This document shows positions 17,462 to 26,874 of a stretch of DNA of 64,000 nt, piece after piece. The stretch is from positions 4,712,001 to 4,776,000 of the forward strand of contig CP097466.1 in the NCBI GenBank assembly GCA_041874725.1, in the 5' to 3' direction. The stretch is from Duganella sp. BuS-21 (GTDB lineage Bacteria; Pseudomonadota; Gammaproteobacteria; Burkholderiales; Burkholderiaceae_D). Below the pieces are notes generated by a model, which saw only the letters and a program-made list of their open reading frames with translations, made no database searches and was not told where the DNA came from. Made by a program: the position numbers and the translations under genes. How positions within the stretch are numbered: position 1 is the stretch's first letter; the number at the start of each line of letters is the position of its first letter.

Positions 17462-18475
17462 ATGAACAAACCGACCAGCCCACCGTCGTTTCCGCGCAAG
17501 CGGGAATCCATACGTCCCGTGCCGGCCGCCGCCGAATGGACTCCCGCCTGCGCGGGAGCGACGAGGCGCCTGAGCGACGAATCCACCGGCATGTTGCTCG
17601 GCCTGATCGGCGTCGCCATCTTCAGCCTGACCTTGCCCTTCACCCGGCTGGCGGTCGGCGGCGCTGCGGCCAGCATCGATGCCGGCCTGTCCCCGATGTT
17701 CGTCGCCCTTGGCCGCGCCCTGGCTGCGGCGGTACTGGCCGGCGCCTGGCTGGCATGGAAGCGCGCCCCGCTGCCGCCGCGCGCCGCCCTGCCCGCGCTG
17801 GCCATGGTCGCCGTCGGCTGCGTGATCGGCTTCCCCTGGCTGACCTCCGTTGCCATGCGCACCCTGCCGGCCGCCCATGGCGCCGTGCTGGTCGGCGTGC
17901 TGCCGCTGGCCACCGCCATGTTCGCGGCCCTGCTGGGCGGCGAGAAGCCATCGCTGGGATTCTGGATCATGGCGATCTTAGGCTCGCTACTGGTAGTCGG
18001 TTTTGCGCTGCGCCAGAGCGGCGGCACTCTGCACGCGGCCGATTTGGCGATGTTCCTGGCCGTGCTGCTGGCCGCCATGGGCTACGCCGCCGGCGGCGGC
18101 CTGTCGCAAACGCTGGGCGGACAGCAAACCATCTGCTGGGCCCTGGTACTGGCCGCGCCGCTGCTGCTGCCGGTGGTCGGCTGGCTGGCGTGGCGGGAAG
18201 GCGCGCAGATCGCCCACGCCGGCGTCGCCGCCTGGACCGGCTTCGCCTATGTTTCCGTGTTCTCGATGTTCATCGGATTTTTCTTCTGGTATCGCGGCAT
18301 GGCGCTGGGCGGCGTGGCGCGGGTCGGGCAAGTACAGTTGGTCCAGCCCTTTCTCTCTGTACTGGGCGCCACCGCCGTGCTGGGCGAAACGCTGGACTGG
18401 CAAACCGTGGTTTTCGCAATCGCCGTCATCGCTGTGGTGGGCGCGGGCCGCAAAATGCAGGTAAAACGCGCCTGA
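17462..18475 (+). CDS. EamA/DMT family transporter with repeat-derived 5' end
   Basis: This is a ten-helix drug/metabolite transporter with two EamA repeats, probably exporting an amino acid or related metabolite. The 337-codon frame begins MNKPTSPPSFPRKRESI and contains PACAGAT; these are translations of a REP pair, not transporter sequence. Homology-like sequence begins about residue 36 (RLSDESTGMLLGLIGVAIFS), so the working start may be the ATG at 17591, giving 294 residues. Neither start has a strong ribosome site. The divergent MocR gene is the likely regulator. Confidence 0.85.
   Translation: MNKPTSPPSFPRKRESIRPVPAAAEWTPACAGATRRLSDESTGMLLGLIGVAIFSLTLPFTRLAVGGAAASIDAGLSPMFVALGRALAAAVLAGAWLAWKRAPLPPRAALPALAMVAVGCVIGFPWLTSVAMRTLPAAHGAVLVGVLPLATAMFAALLGGEKPSLGFWIMAILGSLLVVGFALRQSGGTLHAADLAMFLAVLLAAMGYAAGGGLSQTLGGQQTICWALVLAAPLLLPVVGWLAWREGAQIAHAGVAAWTGFAYVSVFSMFIGFFFWYRGMALGGVARVGQVQLVQPFLSVLGATAVLGETLDWQTVVFAIAVIAVVGAGRKMQVKRA
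17484..17565. repeat. REP-type inverted pair inside the transporter 5' region
   Basis: GTCGTTTCCGCGCAAGCGGG and CTCCCGCCTGCGCGGGAGCG form an imperfect inverted pair of the same family as the one at 10985. It occupies codons about 8-35 of the frame starting at 17462. Confidence 0.8.
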
Positions 18476-18581
18476 CGCCATACAGTATCTTGATTTTGCC
18501 TCAATTGTGGGCAGCAAGGGCGGCAAGACGTACAATAACGGTCTGACTACACGCAACAAACCTTAATCACTGGATAAGCAC

Positions 18582-19043
18582 ATGTCTGTTTACGAAAAAC
18601 TCAAAGCGCTCGATATCACCCTGGCAGCGCCGGCCACGCCAGCCGCCGCCTACGTTATGTACGCCCAAACCGGCAATCTGGTCTTTTTGTCGGGCCACAT
18701 CGCCAAGCGCGCCGACGGCAGCGTATGGGTGGGCCAACTGGGCAAGAACATCGACACTGCGGAAGGCAAGGCGGCTGCGCGCGCCATCGCCATCGACCTG
18801 ATCGGCACCCTGCAGGCGGCCGTCGGCGGCGACCTGACCCGCGTCAAGCGCATCGTCAAGGTCATGAGCCTGGTGAACTCCACCCCGGACTACACCGAAC
18901 AGCATCTGGTCACCAACGGCGCCTCCGAGCTGCTGGGCGAAGTCTTCGGCGACGCCGGCAAGCACGCTCGCTCGGCCTTCGGCGTGGCCCAGATCCCGCT
19001 CGGCGCCTGCGTCGAAATCGAATTGATCGCCGAAGTGGCTTAA
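18582..19043 (+). CDS. RidA/YjgF family enamine/imine deaminase
   Basis: This 153-residue member of the RidA superfamily has the typical core LVFLSGHIAKRADGSVW, the TRVKRIVKVMSLVNSTPDYTE segment and the C-terminal RSAFGVAQIPLGACVEIE, which holds the active-site arginine. RidA proteins hydrolyse reactive enamines released by PLP enzymes. The gene directly precedes a PLP aminotransferase gene, a fitting partner. It is the longer YjgF subtype (about 150 rather than 128 residues), so substrate range may differ from classical RidA. Confidence 0.92.
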   Translation: MSVYEKLKALDITLAAPATPAAAYVMYAQTGNLVFLSGHIAKRADGSVWVGQLGKNIDTAEGKAAARAIAIDLIGTLQAAVGGDLTRVKRIVKVMSLVNSTPDYTEQHLVTNGASELLGEVFGDAGKHARSAFGVAQIPLGACVEIELIAEVA

Positions 19044-19044
19044 T

Positions 19045-19096
19045 TAAGTTACGTAAATAAGTTACGTAAATAAGTTACGTAAATAAGTTACGTAAA
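19045..19096. repeat. Four perfect 13-bp tandem repeats (TAAGTTACGTAAA)
   Basis: Four identical 13-bp units lie head to tail between ridA and the aminotransferase gene. Each contains the 8-bp palindrome TTACGTAA and two TAA triplets. The array starts just after the ridA stop and ends 18 bp before the next start codon. Confidence 0.95.
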
Positions 19097-19114
19097 TAAA
19101 AGTGTGAGACAAGA

Positions 19115-20308
19115 ATGAAAATCGAAAATCCAAACCCGATCCAGTGGCGCTTCGCTGAGCGCGCCGAGCAACTGCAGGCGTCGTTCATCCGCGAAATCCT
19201 GAAGATCACGCAGCAGCCGGAAATCATCTCCTTCGCCGGCGGCCTGCCGTCGCCGCTGACCTTCCCGGTCGACGAAATGAAAGCGGCCTACGACAAGGTC
19301 CTGAGCACCAACGGCAAAGTGGCCCTGCAATACGGCCCGACCGACGGCTACACCCCGCTGCGTCAATGGATCGCCGACTCGCTGTCGACCGGCGGCGCCA
19401 AGATCGTGCCGGAACAGGTGCTGATGACCTCCGGCTCGCAGCAGGCGCTGGACCTGCTGGGCAAAGTGCTGATCGACGAAGGCAGCCGCGTGCTGGTCGA
19501 GACCCCGTCCTACCTGGGCGCGCTGCAGGCGTTCTCGGTCTACCTGCCGGAATTCAAATCGGTGGAAACCGACGACCACGGCCTGGTGCCGTCGTCGATC
19601 GACAAAGTGGCCGAAGGCGCGCGCATGCTGTACTCGCTGCCTAACTTCCAGAACCCGACCGGCCGCAGCATGTCGGTCGCGCGCCGCCAGGAGCTGGTGG
19701 AAACCTGCGCCCGCCTCGGCCTGCCGCTGATCGAGGATGATCCTTACGGCGCCCTGAGCTACAAGGGCGAGCCGGCGCCGAAGATGGTGTCGATGAACCC
19801 GGACGGCGTGATCTACATGGGCTCCTTCTCCAAGGTGCTGACCCCCGGCATCCGCCTCGGCTACGTGGTGGCCCCGCTGCCGCTGGCGCGCCGCCTGGAA
19901 CTGGCCAAGCAGGCGGCCGACCTGCACACTTCGCAGCTGACCCAGATGGTGGTGCACGAAGTGATCAAGGACGGCTTCCTGGACCAGCACATTCCGAAAA
20001 TCCGCGCCTTGTACGGCGACCAGTGCCAGGTCATGCTCGACGCCATGGCCCAGTACTTCCCGGCCGGCGTGGAATGGACCAAGCCGGAAGGCGGCATGTT
20101 CATCTGGGTCACGCTGCCGAAGCACATCGACGCCATGAAACTGCTGGACGAAGCGATCGCCCAGAAAGTGGCCTTCGTACCGGGTTCGCCGTTCTACGCC
20201 AACGAGCCGGAAACCAACACCCTGCGCCTGTCATTCGTGACGGTGCCGCCGGAACGCATCCGTCACGGCATTGAGATCCTCGGCAAGCTGATCGCCGCCA
20301 AAATCTAA
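19115..20308 (+). CDS. PLP-dependent aminotransferase, LysN/AadR-like class I/II
   Basis: This 397-residue fold-type I aminotransferase has the family N-terminus SFIREILKITQQPEIISFAG, the substrate loop QNPTGRSMS, the cofactor Asp/Tyr region IEDDPYGALSY, and the PLP lysine in MGSFSKVLTPGIRLGY. It resembles broad-specificity 2-aminoadipate/aromatic aminotransferases. It probably forms an operon with ridA, separated by 71 bp that is largely tandem repeat. The exact substrate cannot be read from the sequence. Confidence 0.9.
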   Translation: MKIENPNPIQWRFAERAEQLQASFIREILKITQQPEIISFAGGLPSPLTFPVDEMKAAYDKVLSTNGKVALQYGPTDGYTPLRQWIADSLSTGGAKIVPEQVLMTSGSQQALDLLGKVLIDEGSRVLVETPSYLGALQAFSVYLPEFKSVETDDHGLVPSSIDKVAEGARMLYSLPNFQNPTGRSMSVARRQELVETCARLGLPLIEDDPYGALSYKGEPAPKMVSMNPDGVIYMGSFSKVLTPGIRLGYVVAPLPLARRLELAKQAADLHTSQLTQMVVHEVIKDGFLDQHIPKIRALYGDQCQVMLDAMAQYFPAGVEWTKPEGGMFIWVTLPKHIDAMKLLDEAIAQKVAFVPGSPFYANEPETNTLRLSFVTVPPERIRHGIEILGKLIAAKI

Positions 20309-20326
20309 GCTGCTGCAACACCCTCC

Positions 20327-20348
20327 GTGGGCGGCGCTCGCCGCCCAC
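20327..20348 (+). other. Strong hairpin downstream of aminotransferase gene
   Basis: GTGGGCGGC and GCCGCCCAC pair perfectly around GCTC, 18 bp after the stop codon. An A-run rather than a U-run follows, so it may protect the 3' end or pause polymerase rather than act as a classical terminator. The rest of the 20309-20672 gap shows no supported gene. Confidence 0.5.
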
Positions 20349-20672
20349 AAAAATACAACACACCGGCAGTAACTTTATCACCAAAAGTAACAAAAATCGC
20401 CGAAAGCTTTAACATCCCGCCAACATTACTTACACCATTAGGCGCCAGACTGGCTGCGGTCTGATGCAACTGAAGCAATACTCCAAAATCCACAGAATAT
20501 TTTCACCCGGCAAGCATTGCGAAGCGGTATGATTTGAACGGATAGTCACTTTCAAATCAGGCTGGCCTTTGTTGAAACGCGCACCGATCACTCCCGCTTG
20601 CACCCGCCGTTGCCGACCCGCGCAACTGCTGAAACACGCCACCACGACCCACCAGGTTAAAGGCGATCACCA

Positions 20673-22034
20673 ATGAATTCTGGAAGTCTGAGCATTGCAA
20701 CGCGGCGCGATGCCTCGATATTAATCGTTGACGACGCGCCCGAAACGCTCGGCGCGCTGCGCAAGCTGATGGTCCAGCAGGGCTATCAGACCTATGTCGC
20801 CACCACCGGCGAGCGGGCGCTCAAAATCGCGCGCCGCGTGCATCCAGACCTGATCCTGCTCGACATCATGATGCCGGGCATGGACGGCTACGAAACCTGC
20901 CGCCAGCTCAAGAACCAGGCGGCAACGCAGCGCATCCCTGTCATCTTCATGAGCGCGCGCACCGACACGGAAGACGTGGTGGCCGGTTTCGACATCGGCG
21001 CGGTCGACTACATCAGCAAGCCGCTGCGCATGGCGGAAGTGTGCGCACGGGTGCGCACACAGCTACAGATCCGCAGTCGCAGCGAAACGCACGAGGAACA
21101 GGCCGAGCGTCTGCGCACCATCGTCAACAACATGGCCGAAGGCCTGCTGATCATCGAGGCGGACGGCCGTATCCAGTTCACCAACCCGGCCTGCGACAAA
21201 TATCTGGGCTACCAGGTCGAGCAACTGGCGGGCCGTAGCATCAACGACCTGCTCAACCCCATGGTGGCGCAGGAATACCTGGATTACTTCGCGCGCTATG
21301 CCGCCTCGCCGCAGACGGCGCACAGCAACGGCACGCGTGAAGTCATCATCCGCCACCGCAACGGCAGCTCGGTGTGCATGGACCTGACGCTGACGCCGAT
21401 GTATTTGCGCCAGCCGCTATTCATCGGCCTGCTGCACGACATCACGCACCACAAGCAATCGGAAGACGCGCTGCAGCGCGCGGCCATGGTGGACCCGCTG
21501 ACCAAGATCGCCAACCGCCGCCACTTCGACACCTTCCTGGAAAAGGAGTGGCAGCGCGCGATGCGCAGCGGCCAACCGCTATCGCTGGTGGTACTGGACG
21601 TCGACCACTTCAAGCTATACAACGACACGTTGGGCCACCCGGCGGGCGACGCCTGCCTGCAGCAAGTGGCACAGGCGATCGCCTCGCACGCCTTGCGGCC
21701 GACGGACCTGGCGGCGCGCTACGGTGGCGAGGAATTCGTGCTGCTGTTCGCGGAAACGGACGGCGACGCGGCCTACCAGCTGGCCGAGTCGATCCGCGCG
21801 CACATCGAATCGCTGCAGCTTCCGCATCCACGCTCGACGACATCGGCCTGGCTGACGGTGAGCATCGGCGTGGCGACTATCCACCCGCATCAGCTGGACA
21901 ACACCGAATCGCTGTTCGTCGCCGCCGACCGCGCCATGTACGCGGCCAAGGAAGGCGGCCGCAATCAGGTGCAAGCCACCAAAACCGGCAGCGCCTCACT
22001 GGCCGCCGTCAAAGCCCTGGTGATGCGTAGCTAG
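20673..22034 (+). CDS. Diguanylate cyclase with receiver and PAS domains
   Basis: This 453-residue cytoplasmic protein should make cyclic di-GMP under phosphorylation control. The receiver (about 14-130) has acidic residues D20/D21, phospho-site D64 (LLDIMMPGMDG) and lysine K117 (ISKPLR). A PAS domain spans about 145-260. The GGDEF domain has the active motif GGEEF at 351-355, and an inhibitory-site motif RPTD at 342-345, so product inhibition is expected. It has no membrane segment. No cognate kinase gene is adjacent. Its stop overlaps the convergent FGGY kinase gene by 4 bp. Confidence 0.95.
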   Translation: MNSGSLSIATRRDASILIVDDAPETLGALRKLMVQQGYQTYVATTGERALKIARRVHPDLILLDIMMPGMDGYETCRQLKNQAATQRIPVIFMSARTDTEDVVAGFDIGAVDYISKPLRMAEVCARVRTQLQIRSRSETHEEQAERLRTIVNNMAEGLLIIEADGRIQFTNPACDKYLGYQVEQLAGRSINDLLNPMVAQEYLDYFARYAASPQTAHSNGTREVIIRHRNGSSVCMDLTLTPMYLRQPLFIGLLHDITHHKQSEDALQRAAMVDPLTKIANRRHFDTFLEKEWQRAMRSGQPLSLVVLDVDHFKLYNDTLGHPAGDACLQQVAQAIASHALRPTDLAARYGGEEFVLLFAETDGDAAYQLAESIRAHIESLQLPHPRSTTSAWLTVSIGVATIHPHQLDNTESLFVAADRAMYAAKEGGRNQVQATKTGSASLAAVKALVMRS

Positions 22035-23593
22035 AGCTGCTCCGGGTAGCCGGTGATGTCGGCAATTTGCTGGTACATCGGTTGCAGCTGGCGGTACATC
22101 TTGAGGTAGACGCGGCGGTATAGCTGGTCGTAGATCTGGTGGTTGGCGGCGATCGGGTGGAAGATGCGGCCGGGACGCGTCATGGCGTGCGTGGCCGTGT
22201 CGAAGTCCTGGTGCAGACCGAGTCCCGCCGCGATGGCGATCGCCGCGCCCAATCCCGACGTTTCGTAGACGTGGGGGCGCGCCGCCGGCAGGCCGAAGAT
22301 GTCGGCCGTCAGCTGCATGGCGGCGTCGCTTTGCGAGCCGCCGCCGGCGATGCGCAATTCCGTCACCGGCACGCCGCTGCGTCTTTCAATGCGCTCCTTG
22401 CCTTCCCTGAGCGCGTAGGCCAGCCCTTCCAGTATCGCGCGGTACATGTGCGCGCGCGTGTGGACGTCGCCGAAGCCGATCATGGCGCCCTTGGCTTCCG
22501 GTCCCGGTATGCGGATGCCGGGACTCCAGTATGGCTGCAGCATCAGCCCCAGGGAACCGGGCGGCACGTCGTTGACCAGCTGGTCGAACATGGCTTCCGG
22601 CGCCATGCCCTGTTCCGCACCCGCCATCTGCTCCAGGTGCCCGAACTGCTCCTTGAACCAGTTGACCATCCAGTAGCCACGGAAGATCTGCACTTCGGTG
22701 CTATAGGCGCCCGGCACCGCAGCCGGGTACGGCGGGATGAACGGCGTCACCTCGAGATACTTCTTGCTGGTGGTGTTGATGGTGGCCGTAGTGCCGTAAC
22801 TCAGACAGGCGATGTGCGGTTCCAGGCTGCCGGCGCCGATCACTTCGCAGGCCTTGTCGGCGGCGGCGGCCACCAGCGGCGTACCTTCCGGGATGCCGGT
22901 GGCGACGGCGGCGGCGGCCGTGATGGCGCCGATCACGGTACCCGGCGGCGCCAGCTCGGACAGCATGTCCGGCCGCACCTTGAGCGCTTCCCATTTCCAG
23001 TCGCGCGCACCGGCCCATTGGTGGCGCTTGTAGTCGAACGGCAGGTAGGCGACCTGCGATCCGGTCGAGTCGATATACCGTCCGCACAGGCGGTAGTTGA
23101 GGAAGCCGGATAGCAGCAGGTACTTGTGCGTCTGCTTCCAGATCTCCGGCTGGTGCTCGGCGATCCAGTTGATCTCCGCTTCACGCCGGAAGTATTCAAT
23201 GGTGCCTTCCACGCGGGCCGCTTTGAAGGCGGCGCGCCACCACCAGCTCAATGGCTTTTGCTTGCCTATTCGGCGCTGGTCCAGCCAGGTGATAGCCGGT
23301 CGCAGCACGTTGCCGTCTCGGTCCAGGTTGACGACGGTACCACGCTGGGTGGTTACCGCCACGCCCTTGACGGCGCTGCGCGGAATGTCGGTGGAGCGCC
23401 ATAGCTGCTGGCAGGCGGCCGCCACCGCGTCCCAGTAGCCGTCGGCGTCGTGCTCGGCCCAGCCGGGATGCACGGAGTAGTAGGCTTGCAGGTGGATTTG
23501 CGATTTGGCGGCGAGGTTGCCGTTCAAGTCGAACAGCAGCGCGCGTACGCTCTGCGTGCCATTGTCGATGGAAAGCAGGTATTGATCCGCCAT
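22031..23593 (-). CDS. FGGY-family carbohydrate kinase
   Basis: This 520-residue sugar or polyol kinase has the actin-like ATPase start YLLSIDNGTQSVRALLFD, the GVAVTTQRGTVVNLD segment and the C-terminal FGGY-type region ELRIAGGGSQSDAAMQLTAD. Glycerol, erythritol and xylulose kinases all share this fold; I cannot assign the substrate. The ATG at 23593 gives the normal N-terminus; an upstream in-frame start would overlap the preceding gene. It is third in an operon with a GlpD-like dehydrogenase and an AGPS-like oxidase. Confidence 0.88.
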   Translation of the reverse strand: MADQYLLSIDNGTQSVRALLFDLNGNLAAKSQIHLQAYYSVHPGWAEHDADGYWDAVAAACQQLWRSTDIPRSAVKGVAVTTQRGTVVNLDRDGNVLRPAITWLDQRRIGKQKPLSWWWRAAFKAARVEGTIEYFRREAEINWIAEHQPEIWKQTHKYLLLSGFLNYRLCGRYIDSTGSQVAYLPFDYKRHQWAGARDWKWEALKVRPDMLSELAPPGTVIGAITAAAAVATGIPEGTPLVAAAADKACEVIGAGSLEPHIACLSYGTTATINTTSKKYLEVTPFIPPYPAAVPGAYSTEVQIFRGYWMVNWFKEQFGHLEQMAGAEQGMAPEAMFDQLVNDVPPGSLGLMLQPYWSPGIRIPGPEAKGAMIGFGDVHTRAHMYRAILEGLAYALREGKERIERRSGVPVTELRIAGGGSQSDAAMQLTADIFGLPAARPHVYETSGLGAAIAIAAGLGLHQDFDTATHAMTRPGRIFHPIAANHQIYDQLYRRVYLKMYRQLQPMYQQIADITGYPEQL

Positions 23594-23610
23594 GGTGTCT
23601 CGCTTTATCG

Positions 23611-25188
23611 TTATTGTTTTGGTGGATTGTAGTGCGCGGCCCACAGCGCCAGGTAGTAGGCTTGCTCGGCTTCCCAGCGCTGGTCGCTCCAGCCGAGTTC
23701 CGGCTGGCAGATGGCGCGTATGCGCGCCAGGATGCCAGCGCCGCCGCCGCGCAGCTGGATGCCGAGGCGGGTGCGGCGCAGCAGCAGGTCTTCCAGCTTG
23801 CAGACGTCTTCTCCGCGCGCCCCCCAGCGCAGTTGCGCCCAGATGGTTTCCGTGCCGGGAATGACCTCCAGTTCGCCCGGCTGGGCGGCATCGATCAGCG
23901 CTTGCGCCGCGGCGCCGTAGCGACCTTGCAGGCGCAGTGCCTGGCCGGGCGGGAGGTCGGGCGTGTAGCGCAGCGGTGGCGTGGCGACGAAGACCGGCTG
24001 CGGCGTCAGGCGGCCTTGCAGTTCCGGCAGCTTCGTGGCCGCCAGCTTGAGCGCGTCGAGCGCGATCACGCGGAAGGTGGTCAGCTTGCCGCCGGTGATG
24101 GTGAGCAGGCCGTGATCCAGGCTGATGGCGTGGTCGCGCGTTTCCTTCGATGGATCGGCTTGGCCACTGTCGACGACCGGCCGCACGCCGGCGTAGCTGG
24201 CGATGATGTCGTCATCGGTCAGGTTCAGTTGCGGGAATTGGGCGTGCAAGGCGGCCATCAGATAGTCGCATTCGGCGCGGGTAATGGCCGCTTCGCGCGA
24301 CAGGTCGTCCCTGTGGTCGACGTCCGTGGTGCCGACCAGGGTGACGCCCTCCCAGGGATAGGCGAACACCGGACGGCCATCGACAGGATGCATCAAGCTG
24401 ATCGCCTGCGCCAGCGGCAAGCGCCAGGCCGGCAGCACCAGATGACTGCCGCGCAAAGGCCGCAAACGATGACCCGCGCCGGATGGGCGCGCGCTCAGCC
24501 GGTCGGCCCAGGCGCCGGTCGCGTTGATGACCAGCCGCGCGCGCACCTCCTGGCGCGTGCCGTCCAGGCCATCGAGCAGCCGCACGCCACGCACCTCGCC
24601 GGCCGCCTCGCCTACCGCATCGCGCTCGTGCAGCAGCGAATCGACGGCCATGTAGTTCACGGCGACGCCGCCATGCCGGCGTGCCTCCTGCAGCACGCGC
24701 AGCACCAGCCGCGCGTCGTCCGTCTTGGCATCGTTGTAGACCATTCCGCCCTGAAGACCGTCGACGGCCACATTCGGCGCCATCGCCACAAACTCATCGC
24801 GGGAAAAATAGTGCCGCCCGCGCTGCCCCGCCATCCGATCATAAATCGCCAGCCCAAGCAGAAACGCCCGCTTGCCCGGCTTGCGCCCGACATAATCGCC
24901 AAACGCGAAACTCTGCGGCTCCACCAGCCCGGCCGCCTGCCGCAGCAAGTGTTCCCGCTCATGCACCGATTCCCGCGTCAGCGCAAACTGACCTTCCTTC
25001 AAATACCGCAAACCGCCATGCACCAGCTTTGAAGACCTGCTCGACGTGCCCCAGGCAAAATCGCGCTGCTCCACCAAGAGCGCCTTCAAACCACGCCGCG
25101 CGGACTCCAGCAAGATCCCCGCGCCGGTGATACCGCCGCCGATCACGATTACATCCCACGGCCCGGCCAGCGCATCACGTGCGCTCAT
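23611..25188 (-). CDS. GlpD-family FAD-dependent glycerol-3-phosphate dehydrogenase-like protein
   Basis: This 525-residue flavoprotein has the dinucleotide motif VIVIGGGITGAGILLESARRG near residues 13-33, the GlpD signature SSRSSKLVHGGLRYL, and the later FAYPWEGVTLVGTTDVDHRDD and TITGGKLTTFRVIALDAL segments. GlpD enzymes oxidise glycerol-3-phosphate at the membrane, but homologues such as EryB act on other polyol phosphates. The start at 25188 overlaps the stop of the upstream oxidase as ATGA, implying translational coupling. The frame is open much further upstream, but that part is antisense-frame shadow of the oxidase gene. Confidence 0.88.
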   Translation of the reverse strand: MSARDALAGPWDVIVIGGGITGAGILLESARRGLKALLVEQRDFAWGTSSRSSKLVHGGLRYLKEGQFALTRESVHEREHLLRQAAGLVEPQSFAFGDYVGRKPGKRAFLLGLAIYDRMAGQRGRHYFSRDEFVAMAPNVAVDGLQGGMVYNDAKTDDARLVLRVLQEARRHGGVAVNYMAVDSLLHERDAVGEAAGEVRGVRLLDGLDGTRQEVRARLVINATGAWADRLSARPSGAGHRLRPLRGSHLVLPAWRLPLAQAISLMHPVDGRPVFAYPWEGVTLVGTTDVDHRDDLSREAAITRAECDYLMAALHAQFPQLNLTDDDIIASYAGVRPVVDSGQADPSKETRDHAISLDHGLLTITGGKLTTFRVIALDALKLAATKLPELQGRLTPQPVFVATPPLRYTPDLPPGQALRLQGRYGAAAQALIDAAQPGELEVIPGTETIWAQLRWGARGEDVCKLEDLLLRRTRLGIQLRGGGAGILARIRAICQPELGWSDQRWEAEQAYYLALWAAHYNPPKQ

Positions 25189-26774
25189 GGCAGCAGCTTC
25201 CCGGGATTCATGATCCCCTGCGGGTCCACGTGGTCGAACCAAGCCTGCAACGACGACATCCCGAGCCGCCCCTTCTCCGCCGCCAGATACGGCGCATGAT
25301 CGCTGCCGACACCATGCTGATGGCTGATCGTCCCGCCGTTCTCGACGATCGCCATGCTGGCCGCCTTTTTCAAAGACTTCCAGCGCGCCAGATCCGACTC
25401 GTAGTCGCCGGCCAGCCGGTACACAAACGTCGTGTAAACACTGGCTCCCTGCGCATATAAATGCGACAGGTGCGTGTACGCGTGCACCTGCTCTCCATGC
25501 GATCCCAGCGCCGCCTTCGCCGCCGCCTCCACCGCCCGCATCATGATTTCCACGCGCGGCCAGTCGACCGCCGTTTCCACCGTATCGATGGCATAACCAT
25601 GCCCCCACGCCGCATTGCGCAAATAGACATTGCGGAAGCGGTTCTGCTTCCACTTCTCGCCCATGTAGCGCCCCACATGCACGCCGCCATGCGGCAAAGC
25701 CAGCACCAGCGCCTCGCGCAACGCCGTCCGCGCCAGCGACTTGCGCCCGCTCACGCCGATCATCAGCATGCACTTGTGCTCCTTGCAGCCGCGCAGCGAC
25801 AGATACCCTTCCAGCACCGAGATCAATTTCTTGTGGCCGGCCAGCGCCAGCATGGTGGTGGTCTCCAGCGTATTCGACAAGCGCAGCATGGACAGCGACA
25901 AGCCGGCCTGCACGATCTGCCGCACCGCCGTCTCGGCCGCCGTCCAATCGGGGAAGAACACCGCATGGAACGCCTCGTACGCCGGCGCCGCCGTCACGCG
26001 CACCGTGGCCTCGGTCAGGATGCCGATCCGCCCCTCGGAGCCGAGCACCATCTCGCGCAGATCCGGCCCCGCCGCCGACGCCGGGAAGGTCGGCAAATGC
26101 AGTGTGCCGGACGGCGTCTCCACCGAACCGCCACGGAACATCTGCTCGATGCGCCCATAGCGCAAGGACTGCTGTCCCGACGAGCGCGTGGCAACCCAGC
26201 CGCCCAAGGTGGAATACTCGAACGACTGCGGGAAATGCCCCAGCGTATAGCCGCGCGCGCGCAGCTGCGCCTCCAGGTCCGGCCCCAGCACGCCCGCGCC
26301 GAAGGTCGCCAGCTGCGACTCGGTATCCAGATAAACCAGCTGCCGCATGCGCGTCATGTTCACCGTCAGCGACGGCACGCCGCCCGGCGCGGTCAGATGC
26401 CCCGCCACGCTGGTGCCGCCGCCCTGCGGAATCAAGGCCACGCCGAACTGCTGCGCATAATCGAGCAGGTCGCGCACATCCTGCGCGCTTTCCGGAAAGG
26501 CCACGCCATCCGGCGCCGCGCCGATCACGCCGTAGCGCAGGCGCAGCCAGTCCGGCAGGCTCTGACCCAGCGCATTGCGCAGCCGGACCTCGGGCGAGGT
26601 ATCGATCAAGCGATGCGCCGGCAGGCGCGATGGCGCGATCTGCGCGCAAGCCTGCGCAAAGCCGGCGTCCGCCGCCGGCTTGCCCGCGCCGATGCGTAGC
26701 GCGAGAAATGCCAGCGCGTCCTCGTTCAGCGCGAACTCCACCGACTCATCACCCCAACCGTTCCAGCGTCTCAT
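25185..26774 (-). CDS. AGPS-like FAD-binding oxidase
   Basis: This 529-residue VAO/PCMH flavoprotein resembles alkylglycerone-phosphate synthase. It starts MRRWNGWGDES, a hallmark of that family. The FAD-binding segment has PQGGGTSVAGH at 117-126 and STLGGWVATRSSGQQSLRYG near 205. The C-terminal ISHQHGVGSDHAPY (about 483-496) carries the histidine cluster expected in the active site, preceded by HAYTHLSHLY. True AGPS makes ether lipids; bacterial members are mostly uncharacterised. It leads the three-gene operon and is divergent from an AraC regulator. Confidence 0.85.
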   Translation of the reverse strand: MRRWNGWGDESVEFALNEDALAFLALRIGAGKPAADAGFAQACAQIAPSRLPAHRLIDTSPEVRLRNALGQSLPDWLRLRYGVIGAAPDGVAFPESAQDVRDLLDYAQQFGVALIPQGGGTSVAGHLTAPGGVPSLTVNMTRMRQLVYLDTESQLATFGAGVLGPDLEAQLRARGYTLGHFPQSFEYSTLGGWVATRSSGQQSLRYGRIEQMFRGGSVETPSGTLHLPTFPASAAGPDLREMVLGSEGRIGILTEATVRVTAAPAYEAFHAVFFPDWTAAETAVRQIVQAGLSLSMLRLSNTLETTTMLALAGHKKLISVLEGYLSLRGCKEHKCMLMIGVSGRKSLARTALREALVLALPHGGVHVGRYMGEKWKQNRFRNVYLRNAAWGHGYAIDTVETAVDWPRVEIMMRAVEAAAKAALGSHGEQVHAYTHLSHLYAQGASVYTTFVYRLAGDYESDLARWKSLKKAASMAIVENGGTISHQHGVGSDHAPYLAAEKGRLGMSSLQAWFDHVDPQGIMNPGKLLP

Positions 26775-26874
26775 TGTTTTTCTATCTCCCTGATGGAGCG
26801 CTTGCTATACTGGCGCGCACCGATTATTCACGACTTGAGATTAAATCAATGCCGCGCCCCGGTATTGCGCATTC

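Noticed and set aside
20309..20672. Small open frames in the gap before the diguanylate cyclase gene
   Set aside because: They lack ribosome sites and protein-like composition; only a hairpin and promoter-like sequence are supported.
23611..26649. One continuous 1012-codon minus-strand frame suggesting a fusion protein
   Set aside because: Only the part from 25188 has protein-family sequence; upstream codons are an alternative frame of the AGPS-like oxidase gene.
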